DNA of 64,000 nucleotides from Brachionus plicatilis (taxonomy: Eukaryota; Rotifera; Eurotatoria; Ploima; Brachionidae): NCBI GenBank assembly GCA_010279815.1, contig QEOQ01000192.1, positions 604,961 to 668,960 of the forward strand, written 5' to 3'. Every line of letters begins with the position of its first letter. Position 1 is the stretch's first letter. The notes beneath the pieces were generated by a model that saw only the letters and a program-made list of their open reading frames with translations, had not been told where the DNA came from and made no database searches. Shown here one piece after another: positions 33,709-45,735 of the stretch. A program made the translations under genes and the position numbers.

Positions 33709-34894
33709 ACCAGCAGAAGAAATTCCAAAAATAAGTTCGAAAGAAGATTTAGAAAAAATAAATGAATTATAAAGTTTTTTTTTAGGTGAAAATGGTGCTT
33801 GTAGTACTTTGTTGATTTTTTATTAATAATAGAAAACTATTTATTTGAAAAAACAAATATTAAACAATCAAAATTTAATGAGTATTTAAATTTTTTTTTT
33901 TTAAATAAATATTTTAAAAATTTGAGCTTTTTTCTCATTATACTATTATATGTAATTTTTGATTTAACGAAATTCGATATGACGAATACCCATTTTTCAG
34001 TCCTGACCATTTCGTTATATCGAGGTTTGACTTTAATTCAAAATTTCAAATTTAAATATTCTTTTCTAAATTAAAACAGTGTAAAAAATTTTCTTGATTG
34101 AAATAAAAATAAAAAATAACTTGAAGTTTGTTCAAAAACTTATTTTTTTTTTGGCTTAATAAAAAAAAGAAAAGTTCAAAGATAAATTAATAGTAATAAA
34201 TATTAATTTATATTAAAATTCATATTTCTTTTTATTGATTTGTAATAATTAGATAAATAATAATTTTATATAAATAATAATCTATTTCATTGAAAACCTT
34301 AAGCCGATCTAAAGTAAAATAAAAAAAAATAAGAAAACAAAGAGATCATGATTATTTTAAATTGCGTATTCTTTTTATTCATATTTTTTTTTTATTTTCT
34401 ATCGCATCGATGACCTATGAGGCATTTATTGAACATGTTTATAACAATTTGTATTTATAATTTATTCAAATAGAAGAAAGCACGGTCTTTGTCAAAGAAT
34501 TTTTTTCAAATCGAAATTTTTTTCCTACAACATCAACTCAAGAATAAAGGAAATTATTTTCTTTTTTTTTCCATTTGTTAGAAGAAAAATTCGCGAATTA
34601 TTTCCTCAAATAAAATTAATTGCAGTTCTCAAAACAGTTATTTTTATTCGAAAATGTTTTCACTATTTTAAATTTATTTCTTTATTTCTTTTCTATTGGA
34701 AAAAATAAAAATCCACAAATATTAAAATAAAATAATGATTTTAATTTTTTGATCGTATAACATTTTGATCATGAACTTTTAACTAAAAAATTTCCAAGTT
34801 AAACACATAAAACAGAAAGTGGATCGAATGGAAAAAGGAAAACCAAAAAATGAGAAGAAGTATAAAGAGGAATTAATATCTCCTTATCGAAATA

Positions 34895-35190
34895 AGTAAA
34901 TGAGCTTTTGATTTGTCCTAAGACTTTTTTGGCTTTAGATACTGCGAACATGCACTGTTATCTCTATTTTAGGTCATTGGAAATAATTATGCCAAGATTC
35001 ATTTCTTCTAGCGGCTCTTTTATATTAAAAATTTCATTATGCTGTCTCATATGATAAATGGGCTTTGGTTCTTTTCTTCCTTGGTGCATTTCGACAGGAA
35101 GCTCTGTTGGTCATTTTCCAGTCCAAACTAGTATTTCTAAGTCTTGGTTATAAATGGTGTTTGCAGATTGGCTAAATGCGGGTCAAGTGG
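34895..35190 (-). pseudogene. Degenerate LINE reverse transcriptase fragment
   Basis: On the reverse strand, MNLGIIISNDLK, a stop, and then AVSKAKKVLGQIKSSF reproduce the C-terminal RT block (ERDLGIIIS..., ASKANxxLGxIK) found in the fragment at 13.7 kb. An EMHQGRKEPKPIYHM stretch lies upstream and matches the MHIGKKN-type block. Several stops and shifts are present. No 3' tail is recognised. Confidence 0.65.
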
Positions 35191-35396
35191 TTTATGGGAA
35201 CGTTTGTTCACACAATATGTGAACAATTCCTGAATTTTTTTTACGTAAAGGCGACCTGACTTGTTCACCAAAAGTTATAAATTTTCATTTAAAATATTAA
35301 TTATAAAAAATAATTTAAAATGCAACAAATTAGTGTTTCTAGCAAAATAAAAAAAAGTAAAATTCATGATCAAATATTAAAATCTCAACATTACTT

Positions 35397-35705
35397 AAAA
35401 TTTTTAACTGCGTAATTAACTGTACTGTTGAATTTTTTAAGCTTCAAAATGTTTAAGCTTCGTATCCATTACCACGAATCGATGAGACACCAGAAGCCTT
35501 GGCTGGGTCAAAATGGTTTAGTCACATGACATGTCTTCAAAAAACCATATTTTAAAATTTTTAAATTTGATCATAAAATTACTTAATAAGAAAATACTGC
35601 CTTATTAAGTAATTTTATGATCAAATTTAAAAATTTAAAAATATGGTTTTTGAAGCTTAAAAAATTCTGAAATCGGCAGTACAATTAATTACGCAGTTAA
35701 AAATT
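35397..35705. repeat. Foldback element with an interrupted left arm
   Basis: Outer arms AAATTTTTAACTGCGTAATT and AATTAATTACGCAGTTAAAAATTT-type inverse. Inner arms AACCATATTTTAAAATTTTT...TTACTTAATAAG and the inverse meet around a short GAAAATACTGC loop. About 80 bases (TGTTTAAGCTTCGTATCC to ACATGTCTT) are present only on the left, a later insertion or a deletion from the right. Confidence 0.7.
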
Positions 35706-36206
35706 TACTAGACACTTAAGGGTCCAGGAAATTATTTTTCCGGTCGACGTCCCGATCACATGAGGGTAATTATTGGTGGTCTCAATAAGCAGCAACCACT
35801 GAATTCTTGTTTTTAAGGGCTATTAAATTAATGTCATTATTAAATGATCAAACTTAAATTTTTATAACTTTACTTCTTAATTTTGAGTGTTTTAAAATAA
35901 AAAAAGATAATGTAAAAACTAGGGATTTATAATTAAAAGATTAACTTTAGTAAACCAATTTTTTATTCTGATCAAATTATTTTAATGTAAAAGTTTAAAT
36001 AGTGGTTAAATTATAGCGTCATACTAGTAGAAAAGGAAAGTAGGATTTGCTAGGCATAACAATAAAATGGCATTTAGTCAATTAATATACATAAATGTCA
36101 ATTAAAAAAGGAATATTTATCTATTAAATCTAGATAATTAGTCAGTTATCCAAGAGTCAATTTAAAAAAATAAACGTCATTTAGATAAATGTTTAGTCAT
36201 TTATTC

Positions 36207-36399
36207 GGCAAAATGTAGAAAATTTTACGTTTTTACATTTTCATATTTATGGATTTTTTGTGTAATATTTCAGAAAATGAAAAAAAACTCTTCCAAATTA
36301 TCTAGTTACCAAAATAAAAAATAAAAAATTTTATGAAATATTGCACAAAAAATCTAAAAATAAAAAATTGTAGAAATGCAATATTATTTTCATTTTGCC
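36207..36399. mobile_element. MITE family A, copy 3 (193 bp)
   Basis: Ends GGCAAAATGTAG... and ...CATTTTGCC, with the same inner TTACATTTTCATATTTATGGATTTTTTGTG block as copy 1 (shown here in part only as TTTGTGTAATATTTCAG). Flanking 8-bp duplication ATTTATTC (36199-36206) against ATTTTTTC (36400-36407), one mismatch. Confidence 0.85.
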
Positions 36400-37054
36400 A
36401 TTTTTTCTTTAATGCATGAGCCATCTAGAAGAACTCATAACCATTCCAAACCAATTTGTGTGTAGAATCGTTTGCTAACTTTTCGGCTTAAATTTGAAAA
36501 TAATTTTTATCTAAAGGAAATTCAAAATAAAGTCTAAAACTTACCATCTTTTGGATTTCGGGTATGAGTTGAACTAGTTGATCGTAATTTATTCAATTCA
36601 AGATTTGGAATATCCATTTTTTCCAATATTAGCTTTTTCTTTTTCTTCGATTAATAAAGAGAGCAATGATAAATTTACTTATAGTACAGATATAATAAAA
36701 AATTATTAAATAGCTAATCTAAGTCATTTATTTTTTTTTATTGCCAAAATTCTTATTGACGTCTTTAATTTAGAATAATTTAATTTAATTCACAATTATT
36801 TATATATTTTAAGTTACAAATATTAAATATAATTGACAACAAAACTAGTTGACATTTCTCTAAATTAATCGACGGTTTCTCTCCCTGCCATAAAAAAATC
36901 TAAAAAATTTACCAAGAAATGACCATTTTAAGTATAATATTGATTATAACTTTGAGCTTAAATATATATTTTAAGAAAGTTCCAATTTTCAAATTTTTGA
37001 TACATTTGGGTTCAGCTCATAATGATCTTTAAGAAAATAACTAGAGTAATATTT

Positions 37055-37305
37055 AGAGTTGTTTAAAAGTCCCAAAATAAAGTCCAAGTCATTAAAAAAA
37101 AAGTTCAAGTCCTGACTTTTTCTTTAAAATTTGCTAGATCAGGCTTTATACCAAAAAATTTAAATACTTTTAGGTTGTCTAATGCAAATAGATTTTCCAT
37201 ATTTCAGAATTTTCTTGCAATTTTAGCATAAAAGTCTTCACAATTCTTCTTTAATATTCAAAATTTTAAAGTCCGGACTTGGACTTGTGACTTTTAAACA
37301 ACTCT
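37055..37305. mobile_element. MITE family D, copy 1 (251 bp)
   Basis: Terminal inverted repeats AGAGTTGTTTAAAAGTC and GACTTTTAAACAACTCT, with further inner pairing of AAGTCCAAGTC against GACTTGGACTT. The flanks show no clean target duplication. Confidence 0.65.
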
Positions 37306-37632
37306 GGAAAATATCCTAAAATTCAAAATTTCGATTTTTTTTTCATATTTACCCATATCCTTGGTAAATAGTTTTGAAAAAATCAAGTATTAATCGGTCT
37401 ATTATAGACAAGTCACAAGTCTGTTGATCAATCTTAAAATAATAATGTCAAACCAAAGCAATAAAACATTAAAATGAAATTTTAATTTAAACAGAATAAA
37501 ACTTAAATTTTAAAAATTTTTAAAATTTTCTCAAATTTTATTTTTTTCTAAGTTTAAACTTTTGTACATAAATAAACTTGATAATAAATCTAAAAAGCAA
37601 AAAATAAATTAAAAAAAAAAATTAAAAAAAAA

Positions 37633-37704
37633 AGGTTCTACCGAGATTTGAACTCGGATCGCTGGATTCAAAGTCCAGAGTGCTAACCGTTACACCATAG
37701 AACC
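37633..37704 (-). tRNA. tRNA-Gln (anticodon UUG)
   Basis: The reverse strand reads GGTTCTATGG... to ...TAGAACC plus a U discriminator, 72 nt. The acceptor stem GGTTCTA/TAGAACC pairs fully. The anticodon arm CTGGA-CTTTGAA-TCCAG places UUG, and the T arm contains GTTCAAATC. The sequence is nearly the standard eukaryotic tRNA-Gln. A run of ten T residues immediately 3' is a Pol III terminator. It lies 26 bases downstream of the Hsp70-like stop codon, on the same strand, so the mRNA 3' end of that gene probably overlaps it. Confidence 0.97.
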
Positions 37705-37730
37705 ATATCAATTTACAAAAACTATTTCGA

Positions 37731-40700
37731 TCACAAGATTGAACAAAAACTAGACCTAGCTCGATGAAAATTAAATTCAGCCTTATACTCTGGCACATTC
37801 TCATTAATAACTTCCTCCAGCTCGACTTTAACTTGATCAAGATCATCATTAGAAATTTTCAATCTATTTTTGCTAATGTACCTTTTAGCTAAATAAATTT
37901 TCTTCTTGATCACCATTTGAACATCCAGAGACGAATGTCTGTACATATGCATCAAATAGTCAAAAAAATAGTCAAAATCTTGTAGTTTTTTGGCCAATTC
38001 GGCATCAGATCCATCATCTGGCCGACTAAAAATAACATTTTTGAGTGCATATTTTGATCTTTTAATGGTTTCAAAGCAGTTAATGGAATCCATGTTGACT
38101 CTGACTGGTAATTCTTCATTTGAGTCAATGTCCTTGGCTGAAGCGCTCAGAACACCATTTTGGTCAATTTCAATTTTTAGCTCGATCTTGGCCGATCCAG
38201 CAAGCGTCTTTCGAATATCTTCAATGACAAGTTCACTGATATGCTTGCAATATCTGGCCAGGGGTGACTCACCTTCGTACAAGTTGATCCTGAGCATTGT
38301 CTGGTTGTCAACCAAAGTTTGAAAAAGATGCCTTCCAGAGCAAGGAAAGTTAGTCCTTGAGTTTATTAGGTCTTTTATGACACCATTGTAAAGACCAACT
38401 CCGATTCTGTTTGGTAAAATGTCATTGCTGGTCAAATTGAGTGTAGATGAAGACAAAAAGGCAGCGCCAATGCTGGCGCAATCGTTGTCCATGAATATTA
38501 TGTTTGTACCCTGATTGGAATGACATTTGAGTAGTGGCTCCAGGTGTTCGTATAAAACAGCGTCCGAGCAGACAAGAATTTCTGAGATTTGGTCATTTAT
38601 TCTAAAATTTTGATCTATGATGCCAGTTTTTTTCAACTTGTCAATTACACTTGTGGCCAGCAGTTCAATGCCAAGTTTTTTCATGTTGAGAATGAACTCT
38701 TTGCCTTGGGTTTTAATTGTCCAATTTTCGGCTCTGGCAGTGGTGATTCTTTCTGTGTTCATTTGTTTGTACAAATGGTAACGGGTCAATGTTTTGTTCA
38801 GTTGAATGTTCTGGCTCTTGGCCTGGTGCTTTAAGACTTTGAAGCATTTTTCAAAAAATTTTCGCGATGATATGGTCCGATCAGCTGTTTGATCCACCAC
38901 ATTCAGATTTTTTTTATCAATGCATTCTATAATTGAACTGTTCATGTAGCCTTTAAATAAAAAATTTAAACTCAAGAAAAAATTTTTCGTAAAAGAGAAA
39001 ATTTTTTAAATTGTAATCTAAATTATAAAATAGTTTTTTTTCGAAAATTTTATTTAATTCGAAAAATTTGATTCTAAAGCCTCAAACTTTAATTTTGTGG
39101 ATAATAAAGAAAAAAAAGGTAAAATTTAAATTTAAAAAAATTCTTTCCAGAGATCTTATTTTTCAATAAAAATTTTAAGACCATTTTAAGGAGGATTGAA
39201 CAGAATAAAAATAATTTTATTATTATTATTTGATACTGATACTTTAAAGCTGCAATTGAATCAATTAAACGGATTGAGTTGAAAAAAAGAGAAACATAAT
39301 GAAATTTTAATGATTATAATCAAAAATTTATTCAATTTTTTTTAATTAAAAAATTGAATCGAGAAGAATTCTAAACCAATTTTTTAAACCGAGTAAACCC
39401 CTAAAAAAATTTTTTATATTGAAAACCTGGCATTGAGACTGTTTATGGTAAATTTAATAAAAAAATTTGTCTCAGTATAAAATCTAAAATTGAAAATATT
39501 TTTTCTCAGTATTATTTTCAATTTAAATGATTTTATAAAATTTCTAATTTAATTCACTTCATCAAATTATCACGTTCTTTAAATTCTGATGACTGACTTT
39601 TAATTTTAAAAATATTTAGCATATAAATAAACAACTTTATAAGCATAAAATAAAAACTTGAAATGCCAAAAAAGCATAATTTGGGTATATTAGAAGTTTG
39701 AGAATGAATGCCGTGACTTTAAAAAAAATGCTGGTTATTTGAGATCAAAAAAACGGATTAATTGACATCACATTTTTTTTAAAAATTTAGAAGACAAATT
39801 AAAGCTGATTTTGATGCTCCTAAAATTTTATTAATTATTTAATTTATTAATTCGGCTATTGACGATAAAAATCTGACATATTTCTTTAGTAGTTGAATTG
39901 GAATCCTAGTTAAGGTTCATTGAAACAAAAATATAAAATTGCTGGTGAAATAAATTTAAAATTTTCAAATTATAGAATTAATTAATTTTGCTTAAAAATT
40001 AATTTTAAATTTTAATGAAAGATTTATATTAAAAAATTTTAAATTTATTTCTACCAAATTATCGAAAATCAGACTTAAATTTTTTAACACCTTTTTCGAA
40101 ATCAATAAAAGGAACCATTGATTGGACCCATCTCTTCCAGTACTTGGAAGAAAAGGTTTTGACTTAAAAGGTAAATTTTGAATTACAGACTAGGAAAAAT
40201 AGTTGTTAAGATTCATACCTCTATTGAAGTCAAATAGAAAGAATGCATTGAATAATTGTGAAATTTTTTTAATTAAAATTGTCCATTTTTAAATTAAGCT
40301 CAGAAACCTAAATTTATCATTTATTAAAAAAAATTTTAAAGAATAAATAAATATCAAAAATAATTCGATTAAATTAAGTCAATGTAATTAACTTAAAAGT
40401 TCGCCTAGAAAAGTCTTATTTAAACTAAGAAAAACTTACAAAAAATAAACTTTTACGAATCACTTGAGTAAAAAATTATAAATTCCATAATTTAAAATTT
40501 AACTTAAAAGCTATTTAACAGAAAACCCAGAAATTTTTTAAAGACTTAATTTTTCTTTTATGAAAAATAAAAAATTTAATTTCTTAAAAAATCTTACCTG
40601 ATCCGAAATCGATGATAAACTTTCTAGAGGAATCATTGAGCTTTTTGGCCATAAACGGAAGTGCAAGAGAAGTCGATTTATTCACCAGCAAGAACTTTTC

Positions 40701-41441
40701 TCTAAGACCAATTTGTTCAAAGCAATTTTTCAGACACAACCTTTGATATGAATGAAAATCTGACGGCAAAGCAACACAAAGCCGAGTAATGCGCTCGGTC
40801 CATTTACATGACATATTTTCTAAATCAATTCCGATGCACTCAAACATACCAAGAAAAAATTTGACCAAAATTTTATTGATCGAATATTTCCTGGCCTCAT
40901 CGAACCAAACACTTGGCATTTGATCTTGTTCAACTATTTTAAACACAGCTGTGTTTGGAAGCCTCAAGTCAGAGTCGGTCATCTCATACCATCTTTTACC
41001 AAACAATTGAAACACCTTGCTCATCATCAATTGAAACTGTTCCGCAAATTCTTTTTCATTCTGGCTAATTTTTGAATTCTCACTGCACCTAAGACTACCA
41101 ATGTGGTCCTCCACCATTTGTATAGAATGAAAGCTACCATCTTTATTGATGCTCACACAGGCCATTTTGGCGCTAAACGCACCATAACTCACTATATCAA
41201 TTCCGATTCCGTATCTGTACTCATCGGAATATTTAATTTTGCATTTTTTGGTTCTCGAAGTGCTCTGACTTAGACGAAAAGCTTTTTTGAACAAGTCGTC
41301 CAAAAAAATTGAAGAATCAAATTTGACTTTGAAATTTTTGCGCGGCGACTGAGCTGTTCTGATTGACGATGTGCGCTCTTCATACAAATCTGGACTACTT
41401 TTGGATTTTTGAAAAGAATTTACTGGAATCACTTCAGTCAT
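37731..41441 (-). CDS. Highly diverged Hsp70-family protein, probably ATPase-deficient
   Basis: Two exons, 41441-40598 and 38950-37731 (2064 nt, 687 aa), joined across a 1.6-kb intron with matching phase (G|GC). A Lys/Ser-rich extension of about 75 residues precedes the Hsp70 nucleotide-binding fold. The phosphate-1 motif, normally DLGTT, reads IDIVSYG (81-87). The phosphate-2 motif DLGGGT reads IDFGSGY (277-283), and the adenosine-binding VGGSTR region reads LVCSDAV (407-413). The substrate-binding domain is recognisable from GVGLYNG, LYEGE and NGVLSASAKD (546-555). A helical C-terminus follows, without EEVD. It therefore resembles Hsp70 in fold but has lost the residues used to bind and hydrolyse ATP. 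A specialised holdase or scaffold role is inference. An acceptor-like TTTTAG abuts the ATG, so an upstream untranslated exon or trans-spliced leader is possible. Confidence 0.82.
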
Positions 41442-43986
41442 CTAAAATTAAATAAAAAAATAAATAAAAAATTTTCAAAAAATTGTTTTTTTTTTTATAC
41501 AAAAATTTTCAAATTTACATTCAATTTAAATATTTAAATTTGGTATTATATAATTGGTTTGGTTAAGTAACCTTGCCATCGATTGATTTGCCAAACAAAT
41601 AAGTTTTTGAACTATTTAAAAAAAGTTTTCATATCGATTTTGCTATTTAATGCTTCCGAATTATTGTATTTTTGGTTAAAAGAATATTATGTTGATTTGT
41701 CAAACAACACCTCGTATCGAAGCAGTTTTATCGTTTCTAATCAAAAGTTATATGCGTTTGAATTAAAGGTCTTTACCTTTAAAGGATTTTGTTTTTTGAA
41801 TCGAAAAGAATTTTTTTTTGTTATTAATTACAAATAAAAACAAATTACAAAGTGCCATTCGAGTTCTTCGAGGGCTCTAAAGTCACTTCGAGATATTTTG
41901 TTTTTAGTCAAGTCGAATTGTTTAGAATAATAAGTCTAAGATTAAAGTTAATCTCTATTTATTTTTGAAACTATTACATTTTTTTTCTTTTTATTAAATT
42001 AAATCGCTCTTAAATTGGCAATATTTGTCTACAAGAACATCTTTACTTTCTTAGTTGACTATCAAAGATTTTCTTAACTTTCATTTATTGAATTTTTTTA
42101 TAATTAATCTTATTTTTTATTAATCAAAAAAAAAAATTATCACAAAATTTGTTTCCTCAATTTATTATAATTTTAAGCTTTAAAAATTTTAACAGATTTG
42201 TAAATTCAGAAGAAAATAAAAATATGGTTCTTGGCCCATATTTCAATGGTCTATATCAATTAAAAAAGTCTCCATAGCTTAAAGAAATTAATAAATAATA
42301 TAAAATCGATTTTTTTTTTCGGAAAAGTTTCTTGAGTATTTTTAAAATAAATTACAAGCAAAAGTGTGCTTGATGATTATAATTGTATTTAAAGAACTTG
42401 AACAAACATTTTCAAGTAATGAATTGATCATTTATATTGAAATTATGCAGCAAATGTCTTATTTTAATGGTCTCAAGAAATCTTAAAATTTTCAGGTATA
42501 AAAAATTTTAAGGATCTTTGTGTGTTTATTATTGTTAATTTTGTATTATTTAAGCATTACCTAGTGTCATCATAAAAGCTGTGTAACAAGTTTTAATTAA
42601 ACCTAATGATTGACTATATAGAATCTCTATTAAAAATTTTATCAAAGTGCTCAAATAATTATAGTTAAATTTTGAATAGAAAAATAATTTTTTTTTAACT
42701 TCTGAATGAAAGTGGTCCAAAAAATACTATTTAAGAAAATTAAACGAATTTATTTTATGACTATTTTAAAGAAAATAGTTTCTTTGGTTTAACCCTTTTT
42801 TTTCGAATTAAATTTTCAACAAAAAAATTTAAAAAAACATTCTATACACAGTAAATAAAAAAAATAATCTCAGTCTTTTAAATTCAATCGACTTCAAATA
42901 AATTATTAAAAAATTTAATTTTAAAAATTTTTTAACTATAAAAATTTTCGAAAATTTCCAATATTAAGTTTATTTTAAATATTTTATATTTTGAAAGCAA
43001 ACCGTTTCATAAAAAAAATGTTCCATGTTCCTATGTCACTAAAAAGAGGGTCGAGTTTTATGTTTAATGCTTTTGTTTTTCCCATATATTTATCATCGTT
43101 TTTTTAACCAAGTAGATCTAAATTTAAGTATCTGAAAATTTATTTTTCGCTAAGTAATCACTTGCTTATTTATATCTAAATTTACTTCTACTTTATTGCA
43201 AAAAGAAAAAATTTAATTTAAAATTTTTAATTTAAAGACTTTAAATTAAAAATTATTCCTGTAAAATGTTACTTCTTTAAAAAAAATTAAAAATAAATTC
43301 TTTTAAAAAAGAAATAAGCTCAACAAAAAATTTGATTGTTCAGAAAAAAGGTTTCATATTCTGAATTATACCTAAGAAAATTAAAAAAAATCATTGAAAA
43401 TTTAATCAACCTTGTCAATTTAAACTTTTTTTTTTTAATAAGTAAAAAAAAAGAAAAACATACGCAAAATAAATATACGAAAAATTTTATAATTAAATGA
43501 AGAAATTGATTAATGAACTAATATATGAAAAATTAAAGGCAAAAATATTTATAAATTTTTTCATTTAATGGAAGAATATTTTTTCAGTTTTATATTCATA
43601 CTAATAATTCATAAATATTTATTTAATTTCAATTGTTTAATATTTAAAAAATTTAATATAAATGCAATTAATTTGGAAATTTTTCTTAATGCTATCATAG
43701 AAATTCATTGAATCTTTCATGACAACGCTTGATTACATCGTTAAGCTTAGTTTGATCTTAAGGCAATAAAATGACCACGGTGGCTATTTTAAAAGCTTAA
43801 AACCAGTAGCTATAAAAACTCATACATATATAATGAAAACTTCAAAGGTAAATAAATACAATTTTCGTGATTTTTTTGAGGTTAACTTGTAAAAGTTCAT
43901 TTTCAAATATTAGTGAATTTCGACTATTTATTTAGAATCTAGAATTTAAAAAAATCACTTTACAAATCACTTGATATTTTTTTATT
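41442..43986. other. Intergenic, AT-rich, upstream of the Hsp70-like gene
   Basis: Contains direct repeat copy 1 (43107) and otherwise homopolymer-rich DNA. A short open frame at 41583-41837 looks accidental. Confidence 0.6.
43107..43335 (+). repeat. Direct repeat, copy 1 (about 229 bp)
   Basis: CCAAGTAGATCTAAATTTAA through AGAAATAAGCTCAACAAAAA recurs almost base for base at 46812-47017, with about 25 extra bases here after the GCAAAAAGAA point. The two copies flank the PIGB gene. Confidence 0.85.
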
Positions 43987-45735
43987 TTAAAGATCAGTTT
44001 TTATTTTAGAAGAAGTTGTAGTTAAGTCCGAATCGTGATCTTTTGGACAGAGTAAAAGCATGTTTTGATGCGTTCGAGAAGACTGCTGAAAAAAAGAATA
44101 GAAAAATTTTTTACAAATTTTAAAATTTTCCAGTTCAGTATTTAAATTGTCATATAAGCTCTGGTACATGACCACACGTGATGCTTGCTGCACTAATTGT
44201 TTATTCTCTGAAAACCATTTAAATGTATTTTCATAAAAACGATCAGCTTGGTCTTTGTAGTCACTCAAATTTTCCAGATTTGGCTCACATGTCAAAAAAT
44301 TTAAACTAATATTTTTATGCAGATAGCTTAATTGATAAAATTAAAAAAAAAAATTTTGAAAATTTTTTTAAAAACCTGTAAAATGGAGTAGAATGACACG
44401 GCGTCAAAAATAATAGCTTTTCTGTCTCATTTATATTAGAATCTCTCAGATAGTTCATGATGGTTATCGGAGCTCTTTGGTGCAAGAGTCCCAAGAACAA
44501 GGCCAAAAGCACATTCCCAATACCGGTCACAACAGCAACTTTTATCTTTCACAAAAAACATTTAAATTAAATTAAAAAAAAATTAAAACCTACAGCAAAA
44601 TTTCTACCAAATAAATTATTAATATTTTGAATCCCAAAAGCACATATTATCATTGTAAATGGCATAACCTGTCCCAAAAATCTGAACTCTTTGTGACTTA
44701 AAAAACTAATAAAGATTTTAAAAAATTTTCTTAATTAAATAAAAAATTTATGTATCATAAATTTACCTATAGAATAAAATATTGAACAAAATAGTAATTA
44801 ATTGAAATTTAAGTATTTTATAGCTTTTGAGGCCAAATCCAAATATGATCAAATGCAAAAATAACAATGTTGGATAGCCCTGGGTGAAATACCAGTGAAA
44901 TTCATGAGTACCATAATGAATACCAATATTTTTCTGCACATTAAAAATAAAAAAATTCCACCAGCTGACAGTGAATTTTTCATAATAAAAACTATCTACT
45001 CCAATACCAAAAAGAATGGTTATTGAACCAACAATTAAAAAATTTAAAAAAAATTTTATTTTCAGATCATGCCGGTTGCATAGTAAAAAAAATTGATAGC
45101 AATAAATCGGTACAAGATTTACCGCTGCGGTTGGTCTTAGAATGAATGAGAAGAAGCCGGCTATATTAAAAAAAGTATAATTAGGCCGTACTGTGTCATA
45201 TTCAAGTGTGTTCAAAGAAAAAATGGTAAACAACTCTTCCAAATTGTTCGCTAGACTTCTTGATGAAGTGTATATGGAATACCAGGAAAGCAATCGGCAC
45301 AAGCAGGACAAATAGGCAATTTTTTGTCCAAAAGACTTTTTTACATAAATAATAAAATAAAAATCGCCCACAGCAGTCAAGACGGAATGTATGGCAGGTG
45401 AAATGTAAACTAATAATTTTGTATTATCTAAGTAGCAAAATTGGCTTAATTTGTAGAATACGGCGATAAATAATGGATAAATGTAGCTTCGAATTCCTTC
45501 TTTCCATTCCCATGTCAAGTAACCATAGCTAGAAAATATATTAAAAAAATTTTTTTTTATTTATTTATTACTTAAAGACGAGTTTATGTGCCACTTCCTG
45601 AGATTGCCAATATTCGTCTGCTACGAACCATGTTTGATTAAAAAAAATATTCAATAAACGATATATTAGGAAAGATAAAAATAAATTTTTGTAGCTTAGA
45701 TACTGATCGAAATAGATTTTATTGGAATTTTGCAT
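43987..45735 (-). CDS. PIGB: GPI mannosyltransferase 3 (PIG-B)
   Basis: Five exons: 45735-45572, 45528-44767, 44696-44594, 44545-44376, 44326-43987; 1539 nt, 512 aa, all phases consistent, introns of 43-70 bases. This GT22-family enzyme sits in the ER membrane and adds the third mannose, from dolichol-phosphate-mannose, to the GPI anchor precursor. Visible signatures are the first luminal loop ADEYWQSQEVAHKLVF (39-54) with the acidic pair D40-E41, followed by YGYLTWEWKEGIRSY. Also present are LRPTAAVNLVP, YGTHEFHWYFTQGYP, SHKEFRF and LTPCHSTPFYS, all in family order. Many hydrophobic segments fit a polytopic protein. It is slightly shorter than human PIGB (554 aa), mostly at the C-terminus, where DYKDQADRFYEN and VMYQSLYDNL are still recognisable. 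Confidence 0.95.

Larger units (their letters stand above)
32008..34033. mobile_element. Tigger/pogo-like (Tc1/mariner superfamily) DNA transposon, interrupted by two later insertions
   Basis: Terminal inverted repeats: CAGTCAAACCTCGATATAAC at 32008 and its inverse ending at 34033 (last base changed). They are flanked by the TA dinucleotide expected of this superfamily (32006-32007, 34034-34035). Subterminal TTGATATAACGAA words repeat near 33010-33110. A transposase start at 33208-33324 (GIRKRKMFPIETKVEIIKKH) resembles the CENP-B-type helix-turn-helix of pogo/Tigger transposases, then hits a stop. The rest is decayed, so the copy is inactive. Confidence 0.88.
31505..37632. other. Transposon-rich intergenic region between Hox4 and tRNA-Gln
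   Basis: Holds the nested Tigger-like/MULE-like/MITE cluster, a LINE remnant, a foldback, and MITE copies of families A and D. No host gene seen. Confidence 0.6.

Noticed and set aside
41583..41837. 84-codon plus-strand frame rich in F, L and Y
   Set aside because: Amino-acid make-up is that of random AT-rich DNA; no domain or splice partners.
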